A stretch of DNA of 64,000 bases, taken from contig JALORC010000072.1 in NCBI GenBank assembly GCA_025459175.1, forward strand, positions 1 to 64,000, written 5' to 3'. Positions 9,027 through 18,330 of the stretch are shown here, piece after piece (position 1 is the stretch's first letter; each line of letters starts with the position of its first letter). Made by a program: the position numbers and the translations under genes. Under the pieces are notes generated by a model that did not search any database, was not told the DNA's origin, and saw only the letters and a program-made list of their open reading frames with translations. This stretch comes from Planctomycetota bacterium. GTDB taxonomy: Bacteria; Planctomycetota; UBA1135; UBA2386.

Positions 9027-9285
9027 GGTGGGGCGCCGAGTGTAACGGTGTGCGCCATTGCCACGTGCTGGGCACGAATGCTGCCGCGCGGTGACAGCTG
9101 CGCGGGAGCGGTCGCGACGATCTGCCGGCCCCGCCGGTTGTCCACTCGATGCGATCGACGGCCCACCCGGTGCCACGAACCCGCGCTCCACTTCGGCTTC
9201 GTAGAGAATTCCGGAAAGCGTGCAAGGGCTCGCGGACTCTCGCACTGCCCCCTGTGGCAGCAATCCCGACCCCCTACCCGCGCAA

Positions 9286-11829
9286 ATGAACCGACCGTTG
9301 GCCATTCCCTTTCTCTTCGCAGTGTTGCACATCGCCCTCGGCCAGTCGGCTGCCCAGTGCACGCCCCAGTGGCAGCCGGCGGATGGCGTCCCTGGCATCT
9401 TCGGCGGCGTGTCGGCGATGGCGTGGTGGGACCCGGACGGGGGTGGTCCGCTCGGGCCACGAGTGGTCGTGGCCGGATCGTTCTCGGTCGCGGGCAACGT
9501 CGCGGCCAATCGCATCGCCAGCTGGGATCCGGCGACGGGCGCCTGGTCGGCGCTCGGTTCCGGCATGGACGAATCGGTCCTCGCCCTCGCGGTGCTGCCG
9601 AATGGCGAACTGATCGCCGGCGGCGCCTTCTCGACCGCCAGCGGCGTCGCCGTGAACCGTCTCGCCCGCTGGACCGGCACGACGTGGGCGCAGTTCGCCG
9701 GTGGCGTCACTGCCAGCAGCACCTTCGCCTCGATCCAGTCGATGGCCGTGCTGCCGAACGGCAACCTCGTTGTCGGTGGCAACTTCACGGCCGCCGGTGG
9801 TGTGGCCGCGCTCGGAGTCGCGCGTTGGAACGGCAGCGCGTGGTCGGCGCTGGGCAGTGGCCCGGACGGTCCGGTCCGCTCGATCGCGGGCTTGCCGAAC
9901 GGCGATGTCGTGGTCGGCGGCCAGTTCGGCACGATCGGCGGGCTTGGCATCGGGGGCATCGCGCGCTGGAACGGCGCCACATGGTCGGCTCTGGGGGGCA
10001 GCGCGGACGCCTCGGTCGAGGCGATGACCGTGCTGTCCAACGGCGACCTCGTGGCCGGTGGACTGTTCACGACCATCGGCGGGGTCGCCGCCAACCGCAT
10101 CGCGCGTTGGGACGGGACGACCTGGTCGACGTTCGGCAGCGGCGTCCCGACCAGCCCCTTCACGTCGAACCTGGTCGCCGACCTGGCCGCGCCGACGAGC
10201 GGCGAGATCGTCGCGGTCGGTTCGTTCCAGACCATCGGTGGGATCCTTGCCAACGGCGTGGCGCGGTGGAACGGCAGCGGTTGGACGCCCTGCAGCACCG
10301 GCCTCGCCGGCGGCGCCGCTGGAGTCCTCGCGCTGCCGAACGGCGACCTGATCGTCTGCGGCTCGTTCCCGACCGCCGGTGGCGTCGTCGCCACCGACAT
10401 CGCGCGTTGGAACGGCAGCACCTGGTCGGCCCTTGCTCCGGGCCTCAATGGCCTCGTCCGTGCCACCAACGCGCTGCCCAACGGCGACGTGCTCATCGGC
10501 GGCGCGTTCACGACCGCGGGCAGCAGCGTCGCCAACCGGGTGGCGCGCTGGAACGGCGTGTCGTTCGCTCCGCTCGGCAGTGGCATGGACGGCGCCGTCC
10601 ATGCGATCGTCGCGCTGCCGAACGGCGACGTCGTCGCCGGTGGGGCCTTCACGACCGCGGGCGGTGTCGCCGCCAGCAACGTCGCGCGTTGGAACGGTGT
10701 CGCGTGGGCCCCGCTCGGCTCCGGCGTCAACTTCTCGGTCAACTGCTTCGCCCTGCTGCCGAACGGCGATCTCGTCGTCGGTGGCAACTTCACCACCGCG
10801 GGTGGCGCTGCCGCCGACCGAATCGCTCGATGGAACGGCAGTGCGTGGTCGAGCCTCGGCTCCGGCCTGAACTCCACGGTCAACGCCCTGGTCGTGCTGC
10901 CCAATGGCGACCTCGTCGCCGGCGGCAGCTTCTCCAGTGCCGGCGGCGCCGCCGCCAGCGGCATCGCCCGTTGGAACGGCGCCGCGTGGTCGAGTATCGG
11001 CGCCGTGGGCTTCGTGTACGCGCTGGCCGTGCTGCCGAACGGCAACCTCGTCGCCGCCGGCAGCTTCTTCTCGGCAGGCGGCGTCAGCGCCAACAACATC
11101 GCGAGGTGGAACGGCTCTTCGTGGTCGGCGCTCGGCGCCGGCATTGGTGGCATCGTGTTCGCGCTCACGGTGCTACCGAACGGCGACGTCGTCGCTGGCG
11201 GCGGGTTCACGGTCGCGGGCAGCACGACCGTCAACCACGTGGCACGCTGGAACGGCAGCGCGTGGTCGGCGCTGGGCACGGGCGTCGGAGGCTTCTCCAC
11301 CAGCACGCAAGTGCGGGCGCTCGTCGTCACCGCGGCCGGCGAACTGGCGGTGGGCGGTGACTTCCTCACCGCCGGTGGCCAGGCCTCGGCGCGCTTCGCC
11401 CGCAACGTGAGCCCATGCCAGGCGACGGCGGTTCCCGCCGGCGCGGCGTGCGCGAGTTCGGGCGGATCCAACACGCTGTCGGCGCGGTCGCTGCCGTGGA
11501 CCGGGTCGACGTACCGCACGCGCGGCACGGGGCTGCCGACCCTGGCGATCGCGGCCGTGGTGAGCGGCTTCAGCACGGCGTCGGTCCCGCTGGCATCCGT
11601 GCTGCCGCCGGCGCCGGCCGGTTGTTCGCTGCTGGTGTCGCCGGACGTCGTGGACGCGATGGTGACGACGACGGGCACGGCCGACGCGCAGCTCGTGCTG
11701 CCGAACACGCCGTCGCTCGCCGGCACCGTGCTGCACCAACAGTTCGTCGTGTTGCAGCTCGACGCGATGGGGAACATCGTGCAGAACACGAGCACCAACC
11801 GCCTGACGGCGACGGTTGGGACGTTCTGA
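9286..11829 (+). CDS. Secreted beta-propeller-repeat surface protein (paralog 2)
   Basis: 847 residues. Signal peptide MNRPLAIPFLFAVLHIALGQSAAQ; the ATG at 9286 is chosen because the 22 residues before it are not hydrophobic. A conserved first segment (WDPDGGGPLG, also seen as WDPDGAGPAG in paralog 1) is followed by about 14 very regular repeats of the form VLPNGDLVVGGNFTTAGG / ARWNGSAWSALGSG. The C-terminal ~140 residues are the shared beta domain (GAACASSGG, LPWTGSTY, LPNTPSLAGTVLHQQ, ending TATVGTF). Blades are closer to each other than in paralogs 1 and 3, suggesting recent internal duplication or gene conversion. Role inferred as surface structure or binding. Confidence 0.9.
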   Translation: MNRPLAIPFLFAVLHIALGQSAAQCTPQWQPADGVPGIFGGVSAMAWWDPDGGGPLGPRVVVAGSFSVAGNVAANRIASWDPATGAWSALGSGMDESVLALAVLPNGELIAGGAFSTASGVAVNRLARWTGTTWAQFAGGVTASSTFASIQSMAVLPNGNLVVGGNFTAAGGVAALGVARWNGSAWSALGSGPDGPVRSIAGLPNGDVVVGGQFGTIGGLGIGGIARWNGATWSALGGSADASVEAMTVLSNGDLVAGGLFTTIGGVAANRIARWDGTTWSTFGSGVPTSPFTSNLVADLAAPTSGEIVAVGSFQTIGGILANGVARWNGSGWTPCSTGLAGGAAGVLALPNGDLIVCGSFPTAGGVVATDIARWNGSTWSALAPGLNGLVRATNALPNGDVLIGGAFTTAGSSVANRVARWNGVSFAPLGSGMDGAVHAIVALPNGDVVAGGAFTTAGGVAASNVARWNGVAWAPLGSGVNFSVNCFALLPNGDLVVGGNFTTAGGAAADRIARWNGSAWSSLGSGLNSTVNALVVLPNGDLVAGGSFSSAGGAAASGIARWNGAAWSSIGAVGFVYALAVLPNGNLVAAGSFFSAGGVSANNIARWNGSSWSALGAGIGGIVFALTVLPNGDVVAGGGFTVAGSTTVNHVARWNGSAWSALGTGVGGFSTSTQVRALVVTAAGELAVGGDFLTAGGQASARFARNVSPCQATAVPAGAACASSGGSNTLSARSLPWTGSTYRTRGTGLPTLAIAAVVSGFSTASVPLASVLPPAPAGCSLLVSPDVVDAMVTTTGTADAQLVLPNTPSLAGTVLHQQFVVLQLDAMGNIVQNTSTNRLTATVGTF
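9411..11400 (+). repeat. Array of about 14 propeller-blade repeats
   Basis: Highly regular ~141-bp units. Stretches around 9826-9856 and 11246-11278 are identical over roughly 30 bases (WNGSAWSALG codons), so the array could undergo slippage or recombination. Confidence 0.88.
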
Positions 11830-11883
11830 CCCGCGGTGGGTCTGCCGCTGCACGCGCAGGCCCTGATCGAGCTGGCGCGGCCC

Positions 11884-11900
11884 CCGGCGCGCTGCGCCGG
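11884..11900. other. Perfect 7-bp stem-loop downstream of propeller gene
   Basis: CCGGCGC-GCT-GCGCCGG. A second hairpin (GGCATC-CAGT-GATGCC) follows at 11914-11929. Both lie 55-100 bp after the stop at 11829. No T-run follows, so a terminator role is only possible. Confidence 0.4.
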
Positions 11901-11964
11901 GTATCGCCGCGTCGGCATCCAGTGATGCCTGGCGTCCCGGCAACGGGGGCCGGGCAGATGGCTG

Positions 11965-12430
11965 GAAGCCGTTGACGACGCCGCGGATGCCGTTGCTGGT
12001 GACGAGGCCGAGCGCGTTCGTCGCCGGGTTCGTGGCGACGATCGTCGTCGCGAAGACCTGCAGGCCGAATGCCGTGGTCGCCGGCACCGCGATGCTCCAC
12101 GGGTGCACCGGCGCGCCGTAGGGCACGGTGAACGCGGTGAGGATGTCGAGCGACGCGCGCACGCCGCAGCCGGGCAGGCCGATGTTGGTGAGGTCGTCGA
12201 TGCCGGGATCGGTGAAGCCGATCACCGTGAAGCCGAAGGCGGTGGTCAGCGGCAGGTCGCCGCTGAGCAGCATCCAGCTCTGGCCGGCGATCGGCGGTTT
12301 CAACGTGGTCAGCGACAACGGCACGCCTTCGGGGCTAGCCGTGAGGATGCCGTCGGGCGCCAGATCGATGGGACTCGGATCGAACGACGACCCGGGAGTG
12401 GTCACGCCGATCAGGTGGCTCGACCCGAAG
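11965..12430 (-). pseudogene. Remnant of a secreted-protein C-terminal domain
   Basis: On the minus strand one frame reads as a coherent planctomycete C-terminal surface domain. It contains GVPLSLTT, GQSWMLLSGDLPL, GFTVIGF, the hallmark GLPGC, HPWSIAVP, and ends ALGLVTSNGIRGVVNG. It has no start and no signal peptide: upstream of 12430 the frame runs into sequence antisense to the next gene. It also has no natural stop; the frame stays open past 11965 into antisense propeller sequence. I read it as the decayed 3' end of a lost gene of a related secreted family. It lies wholly in the 685-bp gap between paralogs 2 and 3, in opposite orientation. A still-expressed orphan domain is less likely. 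Confidence 0.6.
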
Positions 12431-12514
12431 GTGCTCGACGTACGGGCCGCTCGTGCGCAACCGCTCACCGCGTTACTCGCGGTTGAGGCTTGGCTATCGG
12501 GCCCGGAGTCAACC

Positions 12515-14959
12515 ATGGTCTCAATGCAAAGCGTGAGTGCGTTCGTGTGTCTCGTTGCGGCAGCGATGGGCCAATCCTGCATTCCTTCTTGGTCACCAGG
12601 CAGCGGTGTGCCGGGTGTGGCCGGCCCAGTGAGGAGTCTGGTTCGCCTGCCGGGGAGTGGCAACTCGAGCTGGCTGCTGGTCGGCGGCAACTTCCAAGTT
12701 GTCGGCTCCTCGGTGATCCGCGGCATCGCGCTCTACGATCCAGTGACGCGAAGCACCATCCCGCTCGGTTCCGGCCTGCAAGGTCAGGTTTCGTCGATCC
12801 TGCCGATGTCGAATGGGCAGCTGCTCGCCGGCGGCTCGTTCTCGTTCCCCGGCGGCGCCACCGTCGACGTCGCTCGCTGGAACGGTGCGCAATGGCAGGC
12901 AATGGGCACGGGTTTCAGTGCGTACACGACCGCCCTCACGCAACTGACGAACGGGGACGTGGTCGCCAGCGGGGTGGGCCCGGGCCTGGCTGTGGCGGGA
13001 CAGATCGTGCGTTGGAATGGTCAGTGGTTCCCGCTCGCGGTCGCCGATGCGGCTGTTCACGCACTGCTGGCCATGCCCAATGGTGATCTGATCGCGGCCG
13101 GCAAGTTCACGTCCATCAATGGAATTGCCGCGAACCACATCGCGAGGTGGGACGGCACGTCGTGGTCGCCGCTCGGCTCTGGAACGGACGGTCCCGTCAA
13201 TGCACTCACCTTGCTGCCGAACGGAGAGCCGGTGGCGGGTGGAGACTTCGCGTTCGCGGGTGGTGTCGCGGCTCGTCAGGTTGCCCGATGGAACGGGACC
13301 AGCTGGTCCGCGGTGGGGGCGGGCTTGGCTGCTGCCTCCGGTGGTGTGGTAGGCCTGAGCACCACACCGAACGGAGGTCTGTTGGCCACCGGCAAGTACG
13401 GATTCTCGGGCGGCGATTTCGGCGGCGTCGCCCGCTGGGACGGGCTCTCGTGGCAGGCCCTGGGCAACCACGTCGGCTTCGGCGAAGTGTTCACGGCCGC
13501 CGCGTTGCCGAACGGGGACATCGTCGCAGGAGGCACCTTGGGGGGATTCGGTGGCATCGCGGCCTACGGGATCGCGGTCTGGAACGGGACTTCCTGGCAG
13601 CGAGCCCTGGATGGCGACTACAGCTTCGTCGCCGACATCGCTCGGCTCCCGAGCGGCCTGAGCGTAATCGTGGGCAAGTTCTGGCCCTTCCACGGCATCG
13701 AGGACGCCGACGTCGTGCTGTTCGATGGCATGCACTACACGGCATTGCCGGGACTTGCCTCCGGAGGATCGGTGAATGCGGTCGCGGTGATGCCCAACGG
13801 CGATGTCGTCATCGCCGGCAGCTTCACTGCGATGGGCGGCGTACCGGCGGCGCGGGTCGCCCGCTGGAACGGGACCGCGTGGGCTCCGCTCGGCAGCGGA
13901 TTCAATGCCGCCGTGTCGGACCTGCTGGTGGATGGCAACGGCGACTTGTTGGCTGCCGGTGAGTTCGGTGGGCTGCCCGCGAACGGCGTCGCTCGGTGGA
14001 ATGGTGTCGCCTGGACCCCGGTCGGGGGTGGATTGGCGGGGACCGCCGCGGGAGCCACGGAGCTGGCCGAGCTTCCCGACGGCTCACTGCTCGCGTTGTC
14101 CAGGAACTGGATCCGTCGCTGGACGGGAGCGCAGTGGGTCCCGATCTCGCCGTTCGGCTACTTCAGTCGGATGCACGTGCTCGCCGGTGGTGACGTGGTC
14201 GTGCGTGGCTCGTTCGGGGCGGATGTCGCCACCGAAGTGCAGCGATGGAACGGCTCTGCCTGGTCCTCCCTCCCTCCCACTCCGGGCGAGGCGTCGCGCT
14301 TTCTCGAGCTGCCGAACGGCGACTTGCTGGCGGGGTTCCGCAGCCAAGATCAGGGGCTCGGTGGTGGGGTGCTGCGACTCGCGGGCAATGCCTGGGTTCC
14401 CTACGGACTCGGCGTCGGCTTTCCCGATTTCCGCGGCGGCGGCGTGGACCAGATGCTGCTGCTGGCGAACGGCGACCTGCTCGTCTACGGCCCTTTCATG
14501 CAGGCAGGCCCGCATGTGGCGTCGGGCGAAGCGCGCCTGGTGCCATCCTGTCCGGCATCGGCCGGGAGCTACGGTGCCGGTTGCGTGGGATCCTCGGGCC
14601 TCGTGGTTTCGCAGGCGGCCGCACTGCCGTGGCTCGGCGCGACCTTCGCCGCGATTACCACCGGCGTGCCGGCGAGCTCGGTCGTGATCGGCGTCAGTGG
14701 CCTGGCAGCGGCAGCGGTGCCGTTGCAGTGGATCCTGCCTCAGGGTGGATCGGCTTGCACACTGCTGACGACGCCCGATCTGCTCGACCTGCGCCTTCCG
14801 GTCGCGGGCAGCGTGGTCACCAGCTTGTCGATTCCGAACACGCCGTCACTGATCGGACAGGGCCTTCGCCACCAGGCGGTGGTGATCGAGATCGGCGCCG
14901 GTGGCATCGTCGCAGCGACCAGCGGCAACGGCCTGAGTCTGACGATCGGGACGCTGTGA
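12515..14959 (+). CDS. Secreted beta-propeller-repeat surface protein (paralog 3)
   Basis: 814 residues. The ATG at 12515 has a GGAG 8-11 bases upstream; an ATG at 12524 is the alternative. Both give a short signal peptide (SVSAFVCLVAAAMGQS). About 14 repeats follow, more diverged than in paralog 2 (some have lost the WNG core, for example VVLFDGMHY). The C-terminal domain (YGAGCVGSSG, LPWLGATF, IPNTPSLIGQGLRHQ, ending LSLTIGTL) closely matches that of paralog 1. The gene is convergent with the Omp85-like gene, 38 bp apart. Confidence 0.9.
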   Translation: MVSMQSVSAFVCLVAAAMGQSCIPSWSPGSGVPGVAGPVRSLVRLPGSGNSSWLLVGGNFQVVGSSVIRGIALYDPVTRSTIPLGSGLQGQVSSILPMSNGQLLAGGSFSFPGGATVDVARWNGAQWQAMGTGFSAYTTALTQLTNGDVVASGVGPGLAVAGQIVRWNGQWFPLAVADAAVHALLAMPNGDLIAAGKFTSINGIAANHIARWDGTSWSPLGSGTDGPVNALTLLPNGEPVAGGDFAFAGGVAARQVARWNGTSWSAVGAGLAAASGGVVGLSTTPNGGLLATGKYGFSGGDFGGVARWDGLSWQALGNHVGFGEVFTAAALPNGDIVAGGTLGGFGGIAAYGIAVWNGTSWQRALDGDYSFVADIARLPSGLSVIVGKFWPFHGIEDADVVLFDGMHYTALPGLASGGSVNAVAVMPNGDVVIAGSFTAMGGVPAARVARWNGTAWAPLGSGFNAAVSDLLVDGNGDLLAAGEFGGLPANGVARWNGVAWTPVGGGLAGTAAGATELAELPDGSLLALSRNWIRRWTGAQWVPISPFGYFSRMHVLAGGDVVVRGSFGADVATEVQRWNGSAWSSLPPTPGEASRFLELPNGDLLAGFRSQDQGLGGGVLRLAGNAWVPYGLGVGFPDFRGGGVDQMLLLANGDLLVYGPFMQAGPHVASGEARLVPSCPASAGSYGAGCVGSSGLVVSQAAALPWLGATFAAITTGVPASSVVIGVSGLAAAAVPLQWILPQGGSACTLLTTPDLLDLRLPVAGSVVTSLSIPNTPSLIGQGLRHQAVVIEIGAGGIVAATSGNGLSLTIGTL
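12620..14540 (+). repeat. Array of about 14 diverged propeller-blade repeats
   Basis: Same 45-50-residue unit as in the two upstream paralogs, with more length variation. Confidence 0.8.
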
Positions 14960-14997
14960 ACCTGGGGTAGCCGCGGCGGTCGAGGGCAGCGTTCGAC

Positions 14998-16323
14998 TCA
15001 GAAGCTGTTGCCGAACGCCAACGTGAAGTTGGTGCCCTCGTTGCCGTAGCCCCAGTCGACGCGGAACACCGCCTCGCGCGAGAACGCGATGCGCAGGCCG
15101 AAGCCGTAGCTGTCGAGATACCGCCCCTGGTGCAGGTCCTCGATGCCGCCGGCGACCGTGCCGCACTCGTAGAAGATGCCGAGGCCGATGCGTTCGATGC
15201 GCACGGTAGGGTTGAAGGTGATGCCGCGAGGGATCAGGTTGACGCGGTACTCGGCCGAGAAGTGCGCCGCGGCGCGGTCGGTGAAGCGGTTCTGGATGAA
15301 GCCGCGCAGCGTGTTGGTGCCGCCGAGCGTCGGCAGGCTGTAGAACGGCAGGTCGCCGACCGTGTCCTGCACGAAGGCGCCGAACGCGAGCACGTCGGTC
15401 GGCGGGTTCTCCTCCACGCCCTGGCCACCGAGGTGCAGCAGCGGCGGCAGCGCGAACACGTGCTGGCCGTCGATACCCAGGATCGCGCCGAGTTCGCCGT
15501 CGGTGCCCCAGGCGACGTTGGCAGTGCCACCGATGCGGATGCCTTCGTACGGTTGCGCCATGCTGTCGCGGGTGTCCCAGCCGAACGTGTTGGTCCACCA
15601 CAACTGGCCGAGACTGTCGCCGTCCGCGACCAGGTCCGGGGAGATCGTCTCGGTGCTGTTGACGGCCGACACGCGGCCACCGGCGAGGTTGTGGTGCTCT
15701 GCCTGCAGGTCGCTGCGCACGACCCAGTCGCTGCCCGGATCCGGCAGCGAAAAGCGCCAGCCGGCGCCGATCGTGCTGAGTTCCTCGGTGTAGCTGGTCT
15801 CGGCGTCCTGCCTGGTGCGGCTGCCGAAGCCGAAGAAGCGGCGCGTCAGCGTCTTCTCGTAGCCGATGCGGGCGTAGATGCGGCCACGCTCCTCGCGCAG
15901 TACGCCGCCCTCGGGTAGTTCGCGATGGTTGGTCCAGCGCGACCAGTTGATGCGGAATGCCTGCTGCCCCTCCTCGCTGTAGGTGGCCAGGATGTTGGCG
16001 AACTCGCGGTAGCGCTGGTCGCGGAAGTCGACGTCGGTGAGCGCGAAGCCGCCACCGAAGCCGATGTCCTCCTCGCGGAACAGGATCGGCGAGATGAAGC
16101 TGCTGACCAGGAAGCGCTCGAACACCGAGCCCGGCTTCATGCGCGCCTCCGGCGTGTAGCGCCAGCGCTCGGGGTGCGGCACGTCGTCGGGGATCTTCGG
16201 CCGGGTGATGCGGCCGTCGGGGTCCATGCCGTTCAACGGATCGAACGGCGCGCGCGGTGGATCCTGGGCTCTGGCGAACGGGGCGAGCAGCAGCGGCAGG
16301 CAGAGGCAGCAGGAACGGCGCAC
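14998..16323 (-). CDS. Omp85/BamA-like outer-membrane beta-barrel protein without POTRA domains
   Basis: About 441 residues. It matches the 16-stranded barrel of the bacterial surface antigen (Omp85/BamA/TamA) family: alternating amphipathic strands, LGGTNTLRGF (the strand motif equivalent to the lid-lock region) and a terminal strand ending in phenylalanine (TLAFGNSF). A signal peptide lies at VRRSCCLCLPLLLAPFARAQ, so I place the start at the GTG at 16323. An in-frame ATG at 16404 would overlap the divergent gene's own start. Only ~60 residues separate signal and barrel, too few for POTRA domains, so this is not BamA itself. It resembles short Omp85 proteins paired with patatins or other partners. 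The substrate is unknown. Confidence 0.8.
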   Translation of the reverse strand: MRRSCCLCLPLLLAPFARAQDPPRAPFDPLNGMDPDGRITRPKIPDDVPHPERWRYTPEARMKPGSVFERFLVSSFISPILFREEDIGFGGGFALTDVDFRDQRYREFANILATYSEEGQQAFRINWSRWTNHRELPEGGVLREERGRIYARIGYEKTLTRRFFGFGSRTRQDAETSYTEELSTIGAGWRFSLPDPGSDWVVRSDLQAEHHNLAGGRVSAVNSTETISPDLVADGDSLGQLWWTNTFGWDTRDSMAQPYEGIRIGGTANVAWGTDGELGAILGIDGQHVFALPPLLHLGGQGVEENPPTDVLAFGAFVQDTVGDLPFYSLPTLGGTNTLRGFIQNRFTDRAAAHFSAEYRVNLIPRGITFNPTVRIERIGLGIFYECGTVAGGIEDLHQGRYLDSYGFGLRIAFSREAVFRVDWGYGNEGTNFTLAFGNSF

Positions 16324-16402
16324 CGGCGCATCGTGCCGGCTCGGCGGTCGGGTGCAACGATGGGCTGCTGCGGGCCGTGCCGGCGGGATAGTCTTCGCGC
16401 GC

Positions 16403-18330
16403 ATGTGCGCGCTGTTTCGCCGGTGGCTGGTGGCAGGATGCCTCGCGATGCCGGTGGTCGGACAACAACCGACTGCCGAGGTGCTCGATCTGCCGGCGCT
16501 GTTGCAGCGGATGGTCGATCTCGATCGCTTGTGGCAGCCGCCGGTGGCCGGGGAGCGGTGCGTGCAGTTCTCGAGCCACGACCGCCGCTCGGCCAGAGGG
16601 CCCGGCGATCCCGGGGCGTGGTATGCGAACGACGATCGTGGTCACTATCTGCGCGTCGTCGAGCGCGATGGCGGTCGCGAACACGTGCTGGTTGATGTCG
16701 CCGGCCCCGGCTGCATCGCGCGGATCTGGTCGGCGAACCCGACCGGCACGTTGCACTTCGACCTCGACGGCGAACGGGTCTGGAGCGTCGACTTCGCGGC
16801 TACCTGCCGATCGCGTTCGGCAAGTCGCTGGTGGTGTCGGCGACGGCGGCGGATCTCTACTACGCGGTCGATGTGGTGCGCTGGCCGGCCGGGCAGCGCG
16901 TGCAGACCTTCCAGCCGGCCCAGCTGCGCGATCACGCGGCGGCCGTGCAGGCGTTGGCCAGCGCCTTCCCGAGCGCCGAGCCGCCGTTGCGCACGCAACT
17001 GTTCGCCGCCGCCGGGGCCGTGCGCACCGAGGTGACGGTGCCGCCGGGGCGATTGGTGCGGCTGGTCCGGCTGTCGTTGCCGGCCGACGTCGCGGCCGCG
17101 GACCGGCGCGAGATCGCGCGCCACAGCGTGCTGGTCGTGCACTGCGGCTTTGAGCAGACAGTGCGGGTGCCGCTGGCGGACTTCTTCGCCGGCGGCCCGG
17201 AATGGTCGCCGCATCCCGGTCGAGCGCTTGCGATCCGTGGCGACGTCGCCTTTTGCGCGTGGCCGATGCCGATGCCGCGCGGTGGGCGTCTCGAGATCCA
17301 GTGTGATCCGGACTACGGCGAGTTGTCGCCTCGCTTCGACGTAGTCGAAACGGAGCCATTGACCGCGGCCGACCCGCTGTTGTTCCGCGCCAGCTATCAC
17401 CTGGCGAAGGCCCAGCGCACGCGTCCATTCGGCGATCACCTGGTGCTCGACGCGAAGGGGCAAGGACGCTTCGTCGGCTGCACGCTGACGGTGCGCAATC
17501 CGTCGCAGATCTGGTGGGGCGAGGGCGACGAGAAGTTCACCGTCGACGGCGAGGCGTTCCCGTCGTGGTTCGGCACCGGCACCGAGGACTACTTCGGCTA
17601 CGCGTGGTGCGATCCGACGCCGTTCACGGCGCCGTTCCACGCGCAGGTCGCCTGCCAGGGGCCGCGGAACTTCGGCTTCACGACGCTGCACCGCAGCCAC
17701 GTGCTCGACAGCGTGCCGTTCGAGAGTTCGTTCCGGTTCGAGCTCGAACGCTGGCACTGGGTCGAGGACGCGGCGATCGACTACGCGACGGTCGCCTACT
17801 GGTATGGCGCGCCGGGGGCCACCTCCGGCTTGCCGGAGGTGCCGTCCGCGGCCGAACGTGAGCTGCCGCGGCTCGAGGCGCCGAAGGTGCTGGTCGTCGA
17901 CGGAGCGCTCGAAGGCGAAGCGCTGGTGGTCAGCAGCTGCAGCGGCGGGGTGCACGAGGTGCAGGACCTCGGCATCTTCGGGCCGGTGTGCTCGCAGGAT
18001 CGCAACCGCTGGTGGCGCGATGGCAAACCGGGCGACGCTTTGGTGCTCGAACTGCCGGTCGGCAAGGCGGGGCGGTATCGCGTGCACGCGGCGTTCGTGA
18101 TGGCCGACGACTTCGGCATCGTGCAGGTGCAGGTCGCGGGCAAGGCGCTGGGGGCGCCGTTCGACGGCTACGCGGCGCAGATCCGCAGCAGTGGACCGCG
18201 GGAGCTCGGCGTGCTCGACTTGCCGTCCGGTGTGGTCGCGTTGCGGCTCGAACTGCTGGGCAAGAACGCGGCGGCGAAGGCGAGCCACATGGTCGGGCTG
18301 GACTACGTGCGGCTGGAGGCGATCGAATGA
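16403..18330 (+). pseudogene. DUF2961/GH172-family exported protein, frameshifted by internal deletion
   Basis: Starts MCALFRRWLVAGCLAMPVVGQQ (signal peptide). Frame 1 carries the family N-terminus (AGPGCIARIWSANPTGTLHFDLDGE...WSVDF) to about nt 16797. The next family block, GYLPIAFGKSLVVSA, is in another frame from about 16798 and continues unbroken to 18330. It includes FGTGTEDYFGYAWC and a C-terminal beta domain. Family members usually have a few dozen residues between WxxxF and YLPI; here they are missing, so this looks like an internal deletion whose length is not a multiple of three. GH172 enzymes act on fructan and arabinan-type glycosides. Either a pseudogene or a sequencing/assembly error; the downstream part alone (GTG 16831) would lack part of the fold. 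Confidence 0.75.

Noticed and set aside
6987-11918. Single 1,643-residue minus-strand reading frame
   Set aside because: Only 6987-9026 has a signal peptide and domains; the rest is antisense to a propeller gene with clear plus-strand structure.
16205-16402. Earlier start for the DUF2961 gene at 16205
   Set aside because: The extra residues are basic and are antisense to the barrel gene's signal region; the ATG at 16403 starts the signal peptide.
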